A stretch of 64,000 nt of DNA from Hemerocallis citrina (lineage: Eukaryota; Streptophyta; Magnoliopsida; Asparagales; Asphodelaceae), in the NCBI GenBank assembly GCA_017893485.1, contig CM030360.1, forward strand, positions 2,076,501 to 2,140,500, given 5' to 3'. Of this stretch, positions 9,682-22,009 are shown piece after piece; position 1 is the first letter of the stretch; the number at the start of each line of letters is the position of its first letter. Below the pieces are notes generated by a model. It did not search any database, was not told where the DNA came from, and saw nothing but the letters and a program-made list of their open reading frames with translations. The translations under genes were made by a program, and so were the position numbers.

Positions 9682-10363
9682 TGATATGGGTAAAAATAGA
9701 ACTAAATTGGAACCGTTCAAATCGAGCATGAATCTTAAAGCTCTCAGGGGTAAAACGGTATTTTCACCTATGAACGGGTCCATGAATGGAAATTAGGGCC
9801 CAATAACCCAAAATTAGATTTTTGTTATTGGGTTGTCATAACAGCCCCATGCAAATGAATCCAGGTTATCTAATCAAAGATTTAAATTCATGATTATTCC
9901 TAAGAGGCAGTTTAACCAAATCTCTTATCATGAAACTGTTTAAACCTTCCTCAACCACTATTATCTCTTCATGAAGAAGAGATAACCAGTTTAATTCAAA
10001 AACACGTGGAAGTAGAGATAAATCATTATCTCGAAACTGTCCCAAGGCAGCTATAAATACCACTCTACCTCTACCAGAAATAGGTAATCAGTATTTTCTC
10101 TACCAAAGTTCTTTTAAAGAATTCTTGATTTCTTACTTGAGCGTCGGAGGGCCTGTTACCAGGATCAACTCCGGTGTTTCAGGCATTTTGCAAGTCAAGT
10201 AGAGGCGATCGTCATAACGTGAATCGAATCCTATGACGCAAGCGAGTCAAACCGTCAAGTCAAAGACAGTCAATACCGCTGAAGGTCAAGAGGTAAAATT
10301 CTTGATTGTTCCTTAAAATAATCTACATCATCTGGTTCTCCCACACAAAATTCAGCAGCAACA
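9682..10363 (+). repeat. Gypsy-1 5' LTR
   Basis: The LTR runs from TGATATGGGTAAAAATAG to GCAGCAACA. A TATA box (TATAAAT, 10052-10058) gives the likely promoter. It is closely similar to the 3' LTR over about 650 bases, with scattered substitutions and small indels. Confidence 0.9.
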
Positions 10364-10384
10364 GATTGGCACCGTCTCTGAGAA
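10364..10384 (+). promoter_or_regulatory. Gypsy-1 primer-binding site
   Basis: GATTGGCACCGTCTCTGAGAA follows the LTR directly. Equivalent sites are at 54660 and on the minus strand near 40900. The tRNA used was not assigned. Confidence 0.7.
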
Positions 10385-11915
10385 GATCAAAGAAAATCCG
10401 ACCAAGACTTCACTGGTAAAAACAAGTTTCCAACATGCCTCCTAAAAGAAAGAGAAGGCGACGACCTCAAGCCGATGAGCCAACCCTCTACCTCAAGCCG
10501 ATGAGCCAACCCTCTTCCTCCACCTCCTCCTCTCGAGGACCTTCCTCCCCCTTTCCAACCATTGCAACCGCAACAAGAGGAGCGCCTCCTTCAACAGGTC
10601 CAACTGCCGCCTGGAGAAGCTGTGCCGGGGGGCTCTCGTCGGAGTCACCCCGAACAACCAGCATGGCCCTTTGTTGAGAACAGAGGGTCAGTTTACACCT
10701 CTACCCCTTATACACTCCTTTAACTACAACCCGACCTTCGTCTAGTCATCCTCATTCGCCAGCAAGGGTCCAACCTCCGAGCCCATCTCAACGAAAGGAG
10801 AGTATGTGAAGAACCCTCCCATCCGGAGCAACAGGGGAGTAGGAGAAGCCCTTATCCTCAGGAGACCAAGATCCAAGAGAACTCCCTCTTCAAAGGGAAC
10901 GCGAAAGAACTCCCTCTCCCAGGAGACGAAGGAGATCCCCCTTCCCTAGGAGGCTAAGGAACCGCAGGAGAATTCCCCCTCGAGAAGTAAGACATCCGAC
11001 TCCAACCAGCAGGATAGCACCTAGGGCTAGAAGGGATGAGGAAGTGCCTGTCACTAGAGCCGAGCTCCGAGAACTCAAAGATGAAATCCTTCAGGCCCTC
11101 AGTATAATTCCTCCCAAGACCCGGCAATACAGTTCTCATCGCTCTGCTCTGCCACAACGTGAAGAGTCTCACGTGTCTACCAGATCTGACTAGCAGGAGA
11201 ACGCGATCCTGAGGCATCTCTGGAAGATGGAAGACTGCCTAGCATCGCTGAAGAAGGAAGAAGCAAAACAAGAGGGAAGATACTGTCCCGTCAGACCCCC
11301 CTTCTTCAAGAAAATTATCGAGGCTCCCATCCCTGCTAACTTCAAGGTCCCGACATTTGAGACGTATAACGGGAAAACCGACCTAGTGGACCACATCGAG
11401 AGTTTCAAAAATCTCATGATGTTCCACCAGGCATCTGACTCCCTCCTGTGCAAAACTTTTCCAGCAACTTTGAAAGGCTCCGCGCAGGAGTGGTTTTCTC
11501 GCCTTTCTCCGGGCTCCATATTTTCCTTCGACCAGCTGGAGGAGCTCTTCCTTACGCACTTCATCTGTAACGCCCTGAGCCCGGCTCAGTTGTACACCCG
11601 GCTACGTGTGCGCGCACGCGAAAGAACGAACACAAAACTTTAGCCACACCCACCATAGGCTCCATCAAAAGTTGGGTATACCCTATAGGTGACCCTTTAT
11701 TATCTGGATCCTAATATATACACACACACTCACACTTCCATTTCCGATATGGGATTAAATCCCAAGCCATCCACGTTACCCAATGCATGCATGCACTTTT
11801 TCATGCACAATAATAGCCTGTGCCCCATAATTCAATCCTATAGGTCACCTTCGCCATTTAGTTAAGCCATAGCCCTATAGGATCTCCCTATGGGCCAACA
11901 ACCAACCACTCATCT

Positions 11916-11921
<6 letters not shown>

Positions 11922-11997
<76 letters not shown>

Positions 11998-12040
11998 TAT
12001 TATTATTATTATTATTATTATAATATATTTTCTATATAAT

Positions 12041-12076
<36 letters not shown>
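11922..12076. repeat. (TAA)n / (TTA)n / (TA)n microsatellites in the TRIM-C left LTR
   Basis: A long TAA run turns into its own complement (ATT/TTA), then into a TA run, giving a self-complementary tract. The right LTR has only a (TA)n at the same place (12646-12714). Confidence 0.95.
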
Positions 12077-12078
<2 letters not shown>

Positions 12079-12638
12079 CGTTTAAGTACGAGGTGTTACA
12101 CACACCCCTCCTTAAGAACTCAGCGTTCTTGCTGAGCCCGGGACTTGCAACATGATCCTAGATCCCTTTCTAACCGATGTGGAGTAGACTACCCTGATTC
12201 AACCAGCGTACTGCCCCAGGTCGCAACCACCTACTGTCCTTTTCAGTTCCATCTCAGGCGCTCATCTACTCTAACCCACAATCGATGTCGAAAGTTGGCT
12301 CTGATACCATTTATAATGCCCCAGATCCGGCTCAGCTGCGCACGCAAAATAACGGACACAAAACTCTAGCCACGCCCACCACAGGCTCAATCAAAAGGTG
12401 GGTATACCCTTTAAGTGACCCTTTATCATTTGAATCCTAATATATACACCGGCACTCACACTTCCATTTCCGATATGGGATTAAATCCCAAGCCATCCAC
12501 GTCACCCAATGCATGCATGCACTCTTTCATGCACAATAATAGCATATGCCCCATAATTCAATCCTATAGGCCACCTTAGCCATTTAATTAAGCCATAACA
12601 CTATAGGATCTCCCTATGGGCCAACAACCAACCACTCA

Positions 12639-12645
<7 letters not shown>

Positions 12646-12714
<69 letters not shown>
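12646..12714. repeat. (TA)n microsatellite in the TRIM-C right LTR
   Basis: A pure AT dinucleotide run of about 69 bases just before the LTR end. Confidence 0.95.
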
Positions 12715-12717
<3 letters not shown>

Positions 12718-13490
12718 CGCTTAAGTACGGAGTGTTACATTATCACCAGTCGCAAGTTGGAGAAGACTTATGCTTCCCTATTGGATCTCAAACAAGGGGA
12801 CGAGGAGTCCCTTAAGAGCTATGTCCAACGTTTCACGGCTGAGTCTAGATCCATCTCCTTGGTTGATTCCGTGGTGGAAACAAAACGTTCAGCTATAACG
12901 TCAGTCATGATGACCTTAAAGCTTCTCTCGACAAGAAACCTCCCTGGGACTTCTCTGACCTCCTTCAAAGAGTTGAGAAATATATTCGGGTCGATGAGGC
13001 AGAAGGTTCCTTCGTTCGGCAACAAACGGAAGTGCACTAATGAAGATGAATCCAGCAAATTCCAGAAGGATGCAACAGGTCAGCACCACCCGACTCCCAT
13101 GCCTTATTTTGAGACACCCCACTAAATGCGAGCATATCTGCTATCCTCATTGAGGTTGATAAGGATGGGATCCTCCGACCTTTCCCAAAGATGAATGCTC
13201 TAAGCAAGAGACGAGATAAAACCAGGTGGTGTGCCTTCCATAAGAACCATGGTCACCTTACAGATGATTGCCGAGCCCTTAAGGATGAGGTGGAAGCACT
13301 GCTTCGACGAGGATACCTCGCCAAATTTGCCCGGGTAAATGACACCGAACCTCCTCCTCCCAGGGGAGCCAACAAGCGAGCCAAAAGGCCAACTGAGTCC
13401 AAGGTATCGGGACGGATGAAGATATTTCATGCAATCCACAAGGGACCTATGGGGGGAGCCTCCAGCTCAATTAGGAAAGCCTTCATTTGA

Positions 13491-13990
13491 GAGGTAAATT
13501 CCGTACAAAACAACTCTCCTCCAAAAAATTCTCAGATGGGGACTTGGAAGGCATTCAAACTCCTTACTGTGATGCACTTATGATCATCATGTGTATGAAA
13601 AACCACGAGGTGCGCCGAGTCCTAGTTGATAATGGTAGTTCAGTCAACATCCTCTTTTTGAATGTGTTTGAGGGCCTCAAACTTAAGTGGGATCGCCTCA
13701 AGCCCGCCGGATACACCCTCCACGGATTCTCTAGAGCCTCTGTAATGATCGAGAGAATTGTAACCCTTGGCGTTACTTTAGGGAAAGCTCTGGCTGCTCG
13801 CATAGAAGCATTAGACTTTATGGTGGTCGATATAAAGTCTGCCCACAATGCTATCATCAGCCATGCAAGGTTAGCGGCCCTCCAAGCGGTCGCAACAGCA
13901 TACTACCTGAAAAATGAAATTCCCTATAGCTGCAGGAGTAGGGAAAGCCAAAAGGAGCCAGGAAGTTGCTCATGCATGCTACACAGCTAC
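13491..13990 (+). pseudogene. Gypsy-1 aspartic protease
   Basis: The frame reads through the retropepsin active-site motif VDNGSSVNIL (about 13625-13655), and later ARIEALDFMVVDIKSAHNAII. The matching region in gypsy-2 (56580-56870) keeps the same motifs. It would cleave the Gag-Pol polyprotein. The frame shifts shortly after 13900. Confidence 0.85.
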
Positions 13991-14286
13991 AATGGGGGGC
14001 CCGATCCTTCTCTTCAATGCCTTTAAGCTACTCCTTGATATGGGACAAGCTAGCTCCGAACCAGTGGACGAACTAGAGCAAATCCCTTTCTCCGAAGAGG
14101 ATGAAGCTAAGCGTTTCCGGGTGAGCAAAGCACTTCCCCGCCGAGTGAAGGAGAAACTCATCACCTGCATCCGGGAGAATCGGGACCTGTTCGCTTGGAC
14201 CGCTGAGGATATGCCAGGTATTGTCGAAGACTTAATTATGCACCGCTTAAGTGTGAATCTGGAAGCCAAGCTTGTCCAGTAGAAGT
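13914..14286 (+). pseudogene. Gypsy-1 linker between protease and RT
   Basis: The frame from 13914 encodes the usual pre-RT segment (KALPRRVKEKLITCIRENRDLFAWTAEDMPGI) and ends with a stop at 14280-14282. It is then cut by CACTA-2. The RT continues at 17242, and the two sides join in frame after one AGT is removed. Confidence 0.8.
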
Positions 14287-14577
14287 CACTACAAGATTCG
14301 CGAACTACAGCGGCGTATATTCTCCGGCATTTTACCAATCGCGTCGGGGTAGGATAAGACCAGGATTAGGTCGCAAAATTGTATAGTTATACACCGGCGG
14401 CCTCTACAAAATGCCGGTGAATTATAATATTCACCGATGTTTTTATAAAAACACGCCAGCAAATAGAAAGCGACAATATACCCCACAAATCATCTCCCAT
14501 TCACCGGCATTTATTAATAAAAACACCGGTGAATTTACTGGGATAAATCCCCAATCCTACCGCGAAACCCTTACATT

Positions 14578-16190
14578 TTGCTTGGTTTTTTTCTCCAAAC
14601 CCTAATTTTTTCGCTGTTCGGCGCCATTGGGCCTCCTTCCCTTCCTCGATTTTCCCGACAAATCCTCCGCCATCGGAGTGGGTTCCACGTCGATTTTCCC
14701 TTCAGGTCCGCCGTCGCTGTGCCCACGTCGACGTCCACGCACTCTCTATCCCGTTCACTCATTTCTCTCTCATCGCAAGTACTCTCTCTCTCTCTCCCTC
14801 TCCCTCTCTCTATCTACTTCTTGATTTTGTTTTGGGGGCTATGCTCAAGAACTCATGCGATCTCAAATCTCATCTCTATTTTTGCTTCACTGTGTTATTC
14901 TGTGATTGGATCTAGATTTCAATGTGTTACTCTGTGATTGGATGTAGCTACGTTTTAGTTTCACTGACTTATTGTTCTTGAGATTTTGAGGGATTTAATC
15001 TCTGTTTATGTTTGTGGGAATTTTGGGTGGTAATGGTTTGAAACTCAATTTAGGGGAGACCTCGAATATCTGTTTACTTTGTGATTGGATCTATTTTTGC
15101 TTCGGCATTTTTGAACTTATGTTTTTTGTAAGGAGTAATTTAGGGGAGATTTGAAACTCAATTTGCCAAAAATGTGGCAATATACTCAGATTTTGAGTTT
15201 TGCCAAAAATGTGGCAATATACTCAATTTTAGGGGATTGTTAATGTTAGTGATGCATGGGAATGACAAGATGAAGTGCTTTATTGTCCTGAGAGAGATTC
15301 TAGGATTGGTATATGTGTTTACTTATTTGTTCATTTGGTTCATAATTGTTGGTGGTCAGTTTCTTTATTAATAAATGTAATGTAGTTGGTTTATAGATAT
15401 TCGGCAAGATATTGGGATACATACTAATGAAGTTATGTTCTCCACGCTGGCAATCTATTATATTTGGCTCATTTTATTATGATGTTATGCAAAAGGTAAT
15501 GTTAGGGTATATGAATGATGGGGGGAAAATATCAGAATATATAATAGCAAATGATTTTGCTTTTGGGGGATTCCAGCTTTGATCTTCATATTCAGGTTTA
15601 GATTGAAGAAAGTGGTCTTTAGTTTGGGTTCTTTGTATAGTATGTGCTTTATTTTTTTCATTGTTCAATACTTGAAGCTTATCATGATTAAAATAAAAAT
15701 TGGGACCATGCAGGTTCATTTTTTTTCATTCTTCAGTTTGAGTTTGCTTTCTTATGCATTTGGAGATGGGTTAGTTGCTTTTGGAGATGGGTTATTATGC
15801 ATTTGAGTTTTAGTTTGGTTCAGAGTAAACTGGAATTATTATGCATTTGGAGATTGGTTAGTTGCTTTTTTGTCTGAATTTGGAGATGAGATGGATCATG
15901 TATCTGAAGTTGCACACTATGATTTTTTGAGGAGCGACTAGTGATGGAAATTTATATACAATTATATCATGATGTCTACATGAGTATCAGTTTCTAACGT
16001 AATGTTCATGCTTGTTGCTTGGGTTTGAAAAAGAGATTGTTCTTTGCCGTATAGTTTTAAGTGATGATGAGATGGATTATGTAACTGAAGTTGCATACTA
16101 TGATTTACAGAGGAGTGACTAGTAATGAAATAATCCTGTTTGAACTTATGTTGTGGTTTCAATTGACAGTTATCTCATGAGTATTATAAA
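14578..16190 (+). other. Leader- and intron-like cargo of CACTA-2
   Basis: After AAACCCTAATTTTTTCG the sequence is C/T-rich with a CT run (14781-14815), as in plant 5' UTRs. It then turns T-rich and stop-rich like an intron. Short local duplications are present: a ~46-bp unit around 15163-15220, and a ~69-bp unit repeated near 15890 and 16075. I recognise no protein in any frame, so the source gene is unknown. Confidence 0.4.
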
Positions 16191-16194
16191 AGTA

Positions 16195-16795
16195 CTAGGT
16201 TTGCCCGTTGGCACGTGCCTACGGCACGTCTTCAGAACGTTGCATCTTATTTGACCGTATAAAATAGCTTTGGAGGTCGAGCAAATTAATTGAAGTAGCA
16301 AACATATTATATGAGATTCTTTTGGGGTCCAGCAAAAAACATATTATCTGATTTTTTTTTTATTTTTTTGAACTATTTTTAAAGCTTTTAAATTTTTTAT
16401 TTTAAAAAAATTTTTAAAAATTTTATTTTCTTAATTTTTTGAATAGAAGAGGGAGAGGGAGAGAGAGAGAGAGAGAAAATTTAAATAAATAAAGGAGTTG
16501 TTTTGGGTGGGGAATTTGAATTTGAGTTTTGGAGGGAACTTTTGGGGGGGGAATATGTTTTGTGAGGTTAGATCCGGACCTTTAATTTTTGAAGGGATTG
16601 AAGGAGAACCACTTGATAGCTTTCTTTGTGTTTTATTATATATAGGAGTTGTTTTGGGTGGGGAATTTGAATTTGAGTTTTGGAGGGAACTTTTGGGGGG
16701 AAAATATGTTTTGTGAGGTTAGATCCGGACCTTTAATTTTTGAAGGGATTGAAGGAGAACCACTTGATAGCTTTCTTTGTGTTTTATTATATAGA
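16195..16795 (-). mobile_element. Helitron B nested in CACTA-2
   Basis: On the minus strand it starts TCTATATAATAA and ends CTAG, with the same 7-bp hairpin as Helitron A (16213-16229). It sits between A (16194) and T (16796). The 601-bp body contains a GA tract and a 151-bp tandem duplication (from 16493 and from 16644) that copied the 5' terminal region internally. No genes. Confidence 0.87.
16493..16794. repeat. 151-bp tandem duplication in Helitron B
   Basis: Two almost identical units start AGGAGTTGTTTTGGGTGG at 16493 and 16644. The inner copy ends in a near-duplicate of the Helitron terminus (TTATTATATATAGGAG), so the element has one true and one pseudo 5' end. Confidence 0.9.
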
Positions 16796-17241
16796 TTAGT
16801 TTCATTTCAGTTAGTAGCATTTTTACCTGAATTTGACAGTGAAAGTATTCTTTTCCACTCTTTGTAATTCAATAATTTGAACTCCATATTCTGGTTTTGA
16901 TTGTAAGAATGCTGCATGTTTTTTTTTAAAAAAAATTATTATTTTCTTAAATTTATATACCTACACCGGCGTTTGTAAAAATGCCAGTGTAGAATGATTA
17001 TAGGGGAAGAAGAGGACAGTCTTGAATACGCCATACACCGGTGTTTTTGCGACCGCCAGTGTATCTTATAGAAATACCAGTGTTCGTAAAAAACACCGAT
17101 GTATACCCCCCCTTTTTTGCGATGCCTTCTTCGGCGGCATTAGCACCGGCGATTTTAAAAACGCTTGTGAATTATTCATCGGCATTTTAAAACACCGGTG
17201 AATCTAAAAAAACGCCGCCAAACCCATTGTGTGTTGTAGTG

Positions 17242-18072
17242 AGTACTGCAAATTTGCGCCCGAAAGGCAATAGGCCATCAAAGAAGATGTCGAGAAGCTC
17301 CTAGCAGCCCGATTCATCCAGGAAGTTCGCTACCCCGAGTGTCTAGTGAACGTTGTAATGGTCAAGAAGGCTAATGAAAAGTGGAGAACCTGCACAGACT
17401 TCACCGACCTCAATAAAGCATGTCCAAAATACCCATTCCCTCTCCCTAGCATAGAAACCTTGATAGATGCTACCTCAGGCTATGAGTTATTAAGTTTTAT
17501 GGATGCTTTTTCGGGATACAATCAGATTTGAAAGTTCCCGCTAGACATCCCGAAGACGTACTTAATCACCAATCAGGGGCTCTATTGCTACCGAGTTATG
17601 TCGTTTGGGCTGAAGAATGTCGAGGGCTACATATCAACGCTTGGTAAAACAAGTCTTTAGAGAACAGATCGGCCGAAACATGGAAGTATACATGGATGAC
17701 ATGCTCATAAAAAGACTTAGAAAATAAGACCATGTCGCCGACCTCCAAGAAGCGTTCAATGTACTCCAGATGAACAACATGAGACTGAACCCATCAAAGT
17801 GTGCCTTTGGGGTTGCCTCAGGATAGTTCCTGAGATTTATGGTGAGTCAGAGAGGAATCGAAGCCAATTCTGAGAAGAACAAAGCCATCCCTGACATGAC
17901 TCCTCCAACCACGATCAAAGAAGTCCAGAAGTTTACAGGTTGCCTCGCTGCTATTGGGCGTTTCCTCTCCAAGTCAGGGGAGAAGTGCCTCCCTTTCTTT
18001 AAAACTCTTCGAGGAGCAAAATATTTTGAGTTGGGGGAAGAGCAGAAAGCATCTTTCGAAAGCCTCAAATAA
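17242..18072 (+). pseudogene. Gypsy-1 reverse transcriptase
   Basis: This continues from before CACTA-2. The motifs are KKANEKWRTCTDFTDLNKAC (from 17361), PFPLPSIETLIDATSGYELL, MDAFSGYNQI, and YMDD at 17689-17700 with both catalytic aspartates kept. A thumb/connection region follows (TPPTTIKEVQKFTGCLAAIGRF, from about 17900). Stop codons at 17529, near 17660 and near 17725, plus frame changes, make it inactive. Confidence 0.9.
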
Positions 18073-18816
18073 CACCTCACTCATCCTCTCATCTTAAGCA
18101 AGCCTATACCTGGAGAAAACCTCTACCTGTACCTGGCTGCCTCGGATCTAACCCTTAGTGTTGTGTTGGTGAGAGAAGAAGATCGGGGGCAGAAGCAGAT
18201 CTACTATGTAAGTAAGGTGCTCCATGATGCTGAACTCCAGTACTCGAAGATGGAGAAGATGGCTTATGCCCTAGTGACGGTGGCCTAAAAGCTCAGACCA
18301 TACATTCAAGCACCTTCCCTATGGGCCCTCACCGATCAACTACTCAAGCAAGTCCTCCACAAACCTAAAAGCTTAGGGAGACTCATGAAGTGGTCAATTG
18401 AGTTAAGCCAACATGATATCACCTACCTCCCCCGAACCGTAATCAAGGCTCAAGCTTTAGCCGAATTCATCGTCGAGAACACAATCCCCAATCCTCCCCA
18501 GGAAGGAGATAACCCCCCTTTGTGGATTGTGTACGTGGACGGGTCCTCTTGTCTCGAAGGGAGTGGAGCTGGGGTTATCTTGATTGGTCCTGATGAGTTC
18601 ATCCTTTAATACTCAATATGCATTAGTTTTTCAGCTTCTAACAATGAGGCCAGGTATGAAGCCCTGATTGCCGGCCTCCTACTAGCAAAAAAGGCGGGGG
18701 CACAAAGAGTCGGAGTATTCAGTGATTCCCAATTAGTGGTGAACCAGATCCGAGGAGAATATGACGCGAGGGATGACTGTATGGTCAGGTACTTGATATA
18801 TGTAAAGAAGTTCATG
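18073..18816 (+). pseudogene. Gypsy-1 RNase H and second RNase H (5' part)
   Basis: The first RNase H domain includes YYVSKVLHDAELQYSKMEK and ELSQHDITYLPRTVIKAQALAEF. A second, archaeal-like RNase H starts at about 18520 (WIVYVDGSSCLEGSGAGVIL). It continues with NNEARYEALIAGLLLAKKAG and DSQLVVNQIRGEYDARD before being cut at 18816. Tandem RNase H domains are a known mark of the Tat lineage. The second domain resumes at 32190. Confidence 0.85.
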
Positions 18817-20783
18817 TGTAACATCCCCGAAAATGTTTATTTTTAATATTTTCTTTCGCACATACTTTGCACGTCATTTTGTGCACATGTCGATTAATGA
18901 AATTCTCTTGAATTATGAAAATTTTTCTCTCATTTTACAAGTCACAAATGTGCGGTTCATTTTTGAACTAGATTTAAATCTATATTTTGTAACACATTAA
19001 AACTATTACAAATTAAAGCCCCTAATTATTATGTGTGCATTCAACATGCATGGACTCTCATCTAAAATTTAGATAAACTGGTACACATTACAATGTGTAA
19101 CATACACACCTAATTTAATTAAAAACTCCTAATGAAATTGTATGAAGAAGTGTGCACACATATAATTTGCACGTGCACGTGCTCTTCTTTCCCCTTGTTG
19201 GCCGGCCTTCGTGAGAGTGGGAGAGTGGGGGAGTGAGTGTGTGAGTGGAGAGCTCTTTTGGGAGGTGGGGAGTTATTATAACCACTCACTATTTCACCTT
19301 ATAAATACCCCATCACTTTAGCCATATAGGAACACAATTCAAATCAGAAAAAAAAGAAGAGAAGAGAGAGTCAAGAAAGCGGAGTTGTTGTTTTTGGCCT
19401 TCGGGATCTTTGCAAGGAGGCTTGCGGTTTAGGAGTCTGCTTGTTGGAGCACTTTGCTAGGAGACTCTACTACTAGGAATCTCTTTTTAAGGTGGGTGCT
19501 CTCATTGTCTTCTAATTTTTACTAGTTTGTGTATACTTAGCCATAACATATGTAGATGCTAATTTAATTGGTATGTATAAGGGTAGAAGTTTTCTAGAAT
19601 TTTAATTGTGCACTCTTAGTCATAGTTAGTATGTGAATGTGTGGGATTTTCATTGTTTTCTAAAATATTAGTAATTGTGCATTTTAGAAATTTGTAGATG
19701 GATAATGAAATTGGCATGTGTGTGTAAAGTGACATCTCTAGTAAAATTTATTAGTACAAGCTAAATTATAATCATGTAGTAGATAATTGAATTAATGTAT
19801 GTGTAGGTATTTTATAGAATACTTATCTAGTGGATAATTTATAAAATAAACTCATAGAATTAAAATTCTCTATATACAATGTACTAATGTAAAAACTCCC
19901 CAAAAATATAATTGTATAGGGAACAATAATTTATATAGTTCAAGTTGTAGAACTATGAACAAATCATGCAAGTTGGGCAATAATTTTCTTATAATTATGG
20001 AAATAGATTGTCATAGGATTTATTTCGGGCTAATACACTAATGGTGAAGGAATCTATTCTCTGGAAATGATTGGAAACAATAATGCATAACGAATACAAA
20101 AATTGAAATTTTAGAAAAGTAGAAACAAAGAGTTTTAATACTTAAGAATAACACCATAGAAGTTTTTCACCAACTGAGAGTTGGCATCTTGGTTGTTGGG
20201 TGAACCATGGGTTGCAGTTTGGCTTACTGTGCGCCTGGATTCGATCTTGGGTGTACACATTTGTTTTTTTATTTTTAATTTTGGGCTTTATCATGTTTTG
20301 AAAATCGGAGAAAATTGTAGAAATATTTTAGAATATTATTAGAACATGTGGAAATAATTCTACACTATTTTAATATGTATTTTGGATATTAAAAGTTACA
20401 TTGGACAATATACTAGATGAATCTAGTTTCTAGTCTAAATTTGTTTATGTTAAAAATGAGTTTAAATTTGAGAGTAGAATACAAATTTAGAACCTACAAT
20501 TGAAAAATTACATTGGAATGAAGAAAATGATTGGGATATTTGGTGGTAAAATAAAAGCATGGTTAAGAGATTGAAATACGAAGATTATTTATATTTTGTT
20601 TTATCCTAAGAAGCTTACGACGCGTAAGGAAGTAGATTTGAAATTGACAATTCAAAATGAATGTATGAACAAATCAAATGAATTATGAATGAGGAATTGT
20701 GTAATTGAGGTTAAGATCACCTATATGACCTCGGTTTGAAATGTTGGAATATAGAGGCAAAGCGAGACCCGTAGAGACCGACA
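18817..20783 (+). mobile_element. Outer ~3-kb LTR-like unit, 5' part
   Basis: It starts TGTAACATCCCC after TCATG. A TATA box (TATAAAT, 19300-19306) is followed by transcribed-region-like sequence. The unit parallels 20784-21540 (same start, same TATA placement, same T-rich sequence after), so both are copies of one LTR family. No genes. It continues after the inner unit, at about 31097-32189. Confidence 0.7.
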
Positions 20784-21540
20784 TGTAACATCCCGTATAA
20801 AATTTTTAAATGAGAAATACATTTCTTATTTTTACACGTGCAACACACGTGCAATTTCATCTTATGATTTTTTATTCTCAATTTTATTTAAAAGTTATGC
20901 ACAATTTCCTTTCATTCATTTTTGTTGCATATTAGAACCCATAGACCTAATAGAAGACTCTAAGCTCATTAAAATAAATTAAATAAATAAAAATAGACCA
21001 AGCCTACAAGAGGAAGCCCACTAAGAAAAATTCTACAATTAGTTGTACACTTGTCATGTAAACAAAATGTACAAATAAATAAATAACAACTAACAAATAA
21101 GAGTGTGTGCTTGTGGGTTGCACGTGCACGTAGTGCAACCTAAAAGTCACAAAAAGAGTTAGCCATGCATAAGAATAGGAAGAGTTGGGAGTTTGTGAGA
21201 GTAATGGTGAGTGGGCAATTTGTGAAGGGAGCTATGTAGGTGATGAATTAGAACGCTTAATTTGAGTAGTAGAAGAGCCTTCTCAAACCCTATAAATAAC
21301 ACCCCCTTTAGTTTCCTTCATAATCTTACACCAAAGATCAATAGAAACAAAAGATAAAAATAAGAAAGAGAGGAAAAAAAGAGAGAATTGTTTGAGTTCT
21401 TGCTTGGAGGAATGAGAGCTTGCTAGGAGAATAAGAAAGTCCCATTCTTGGAGCTAGGAGCAACTTCTAGGAGTCTTCTTCTACTTTAGAATCTTCATTT
21501 GAGGTGGATGTCTTCTTGAGCCTTCTAATTTATAGTATTA
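20784..21540 (+). mobile_element. Inner ~3-kb LTR-like unit, 5' part
   Basis: It begins TGTAACATCCCG and has a TATA box at 21291 (TATAAATA). It is interrupted after GTATTA by Helitron C. With 28851-31096 it would be about 3.0 kb, close to the ~3.06 kb of the outer unit, which supports two copies of the same LTR, one inside the other. Confidence 0.7.
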
Positions 21541-22009
21541 CTAGGTATGCCCGTGGCACGTGCCTACGACACGTATTCGAAACTGCATATAAATTTATTT
21601 GGAGTTATTTGGTTGTGTGAAGTGTATATAAATTTATTCATTATACATGCTAAGATCAAAAGTCATTCACTATACCTCTTTAACAATTATTCGTTAAATT
21701 GTTTCAGTTTTTTAGTTATTTCATCTTTATTGCGCTTAAAATTCTCAATATTGACTTATCCATTTCTCCAAAAACCTAGCTATTTTTCAAGAAATGTGAG
21801 CACATCCATTAAAAATATGCACCATGGTAAAAAAAAAAAAAATTGAGTGTAAACAAATACAATCACTTTTCTAATACAATCTTCTTCTCTATACAGCCCT
21901 TCTTTGAAATTTTATTGTTTCCTAATTGTTTTCTAATATAATCACCTTTAAATTGTTTCCTACGACACGTCATCGCGAAGAATGATTAATTAATTAAGTT
22001 GTTTAGTAA

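Larger units (their letters stand above)
11566..12739 (-). mobile_element. TRIM-C, miniature LTR element inserted in gypsy-1 gag
   Basis: LTRs at 11566-12100 and 12312-12739 begin TGTAACGCCC/TATAATGCCC and end GTGTTACA. The primer-binding site is read on the minus strand as TGGTATCAGAGCCA (12296-12309), beside the right-hand LTR, so the element points left. A polypurine tract (minus AAGGAGGGGTGTG) adjoins the other LTR. Only about 210 bp lie between the LTRs. Flanks TCATC and TTATC are an imperfect 5-bp target duplication. Removing the element rejoins gag in frame (THFI + TSRKLEK). The LTR lengths differ because microsatellites inside them have expanded differently. Confidence 0.9.
10435..13490 (+). 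pseudogene. Gypsy-1 gag (interrupted by TRIM-C)
   Basis: The start ATG at 10435 (MPPKRKRRR...) lies 71 bases after the LTR and gives a basic N terminus. Stops and frame changes follow, with spacer to about 11220. The gag core is at 11227-11565 (FETYNGKTDLVDHIESFKNL, FPATLKGSAQEWFSRL, FDQLEELFLTHF). It resumes at 12740 after TRIM-C as TSRKLEKTYASLLDLKQGDEESLKSY and reads to 13125. At 13191-13300 comes the zinc-knuckle-like WCAFHKNHGHLTDDCRALKDE typical of this lineage. The same order is seen in gypsy-2 (54709-56350). Nonfunctional. Confidence 0.85.
14287..17241. mobile_element. CACTA-2, complete-ended non-autonomous CACTA transposon
   Basis: It starts CACTACAAG and ends GTTGTAGTG, with AGT duplicated on both sides (14284-14286, 17242-17244). 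This is the 3-bp target duplication of CACTA elements. Subterminal regions (14330-14540 and 16960-17215) hold many copies of the CACCGGCGTTTT motif in both orientations, the likely transposase-binding sites. Inside are a leader-like block (14580-14800: AAACCCTAA, pyrimidine-rich, CT microsatellite) followed by T-rich intron-like sequence. These suggest a captured 5' UTR and first intron of an unidentified gene. No transposase is visible. Helitron B is nested within it. Confidence 0.9.

Noticed and set aside
14578..14937. Possible small gene of 119 codons in CACTA-2
   Set aside because: It spans a CT microsatellite and pyrimidine-rich leader-like sequence with no recognisable domain; better seen as captured UTR.
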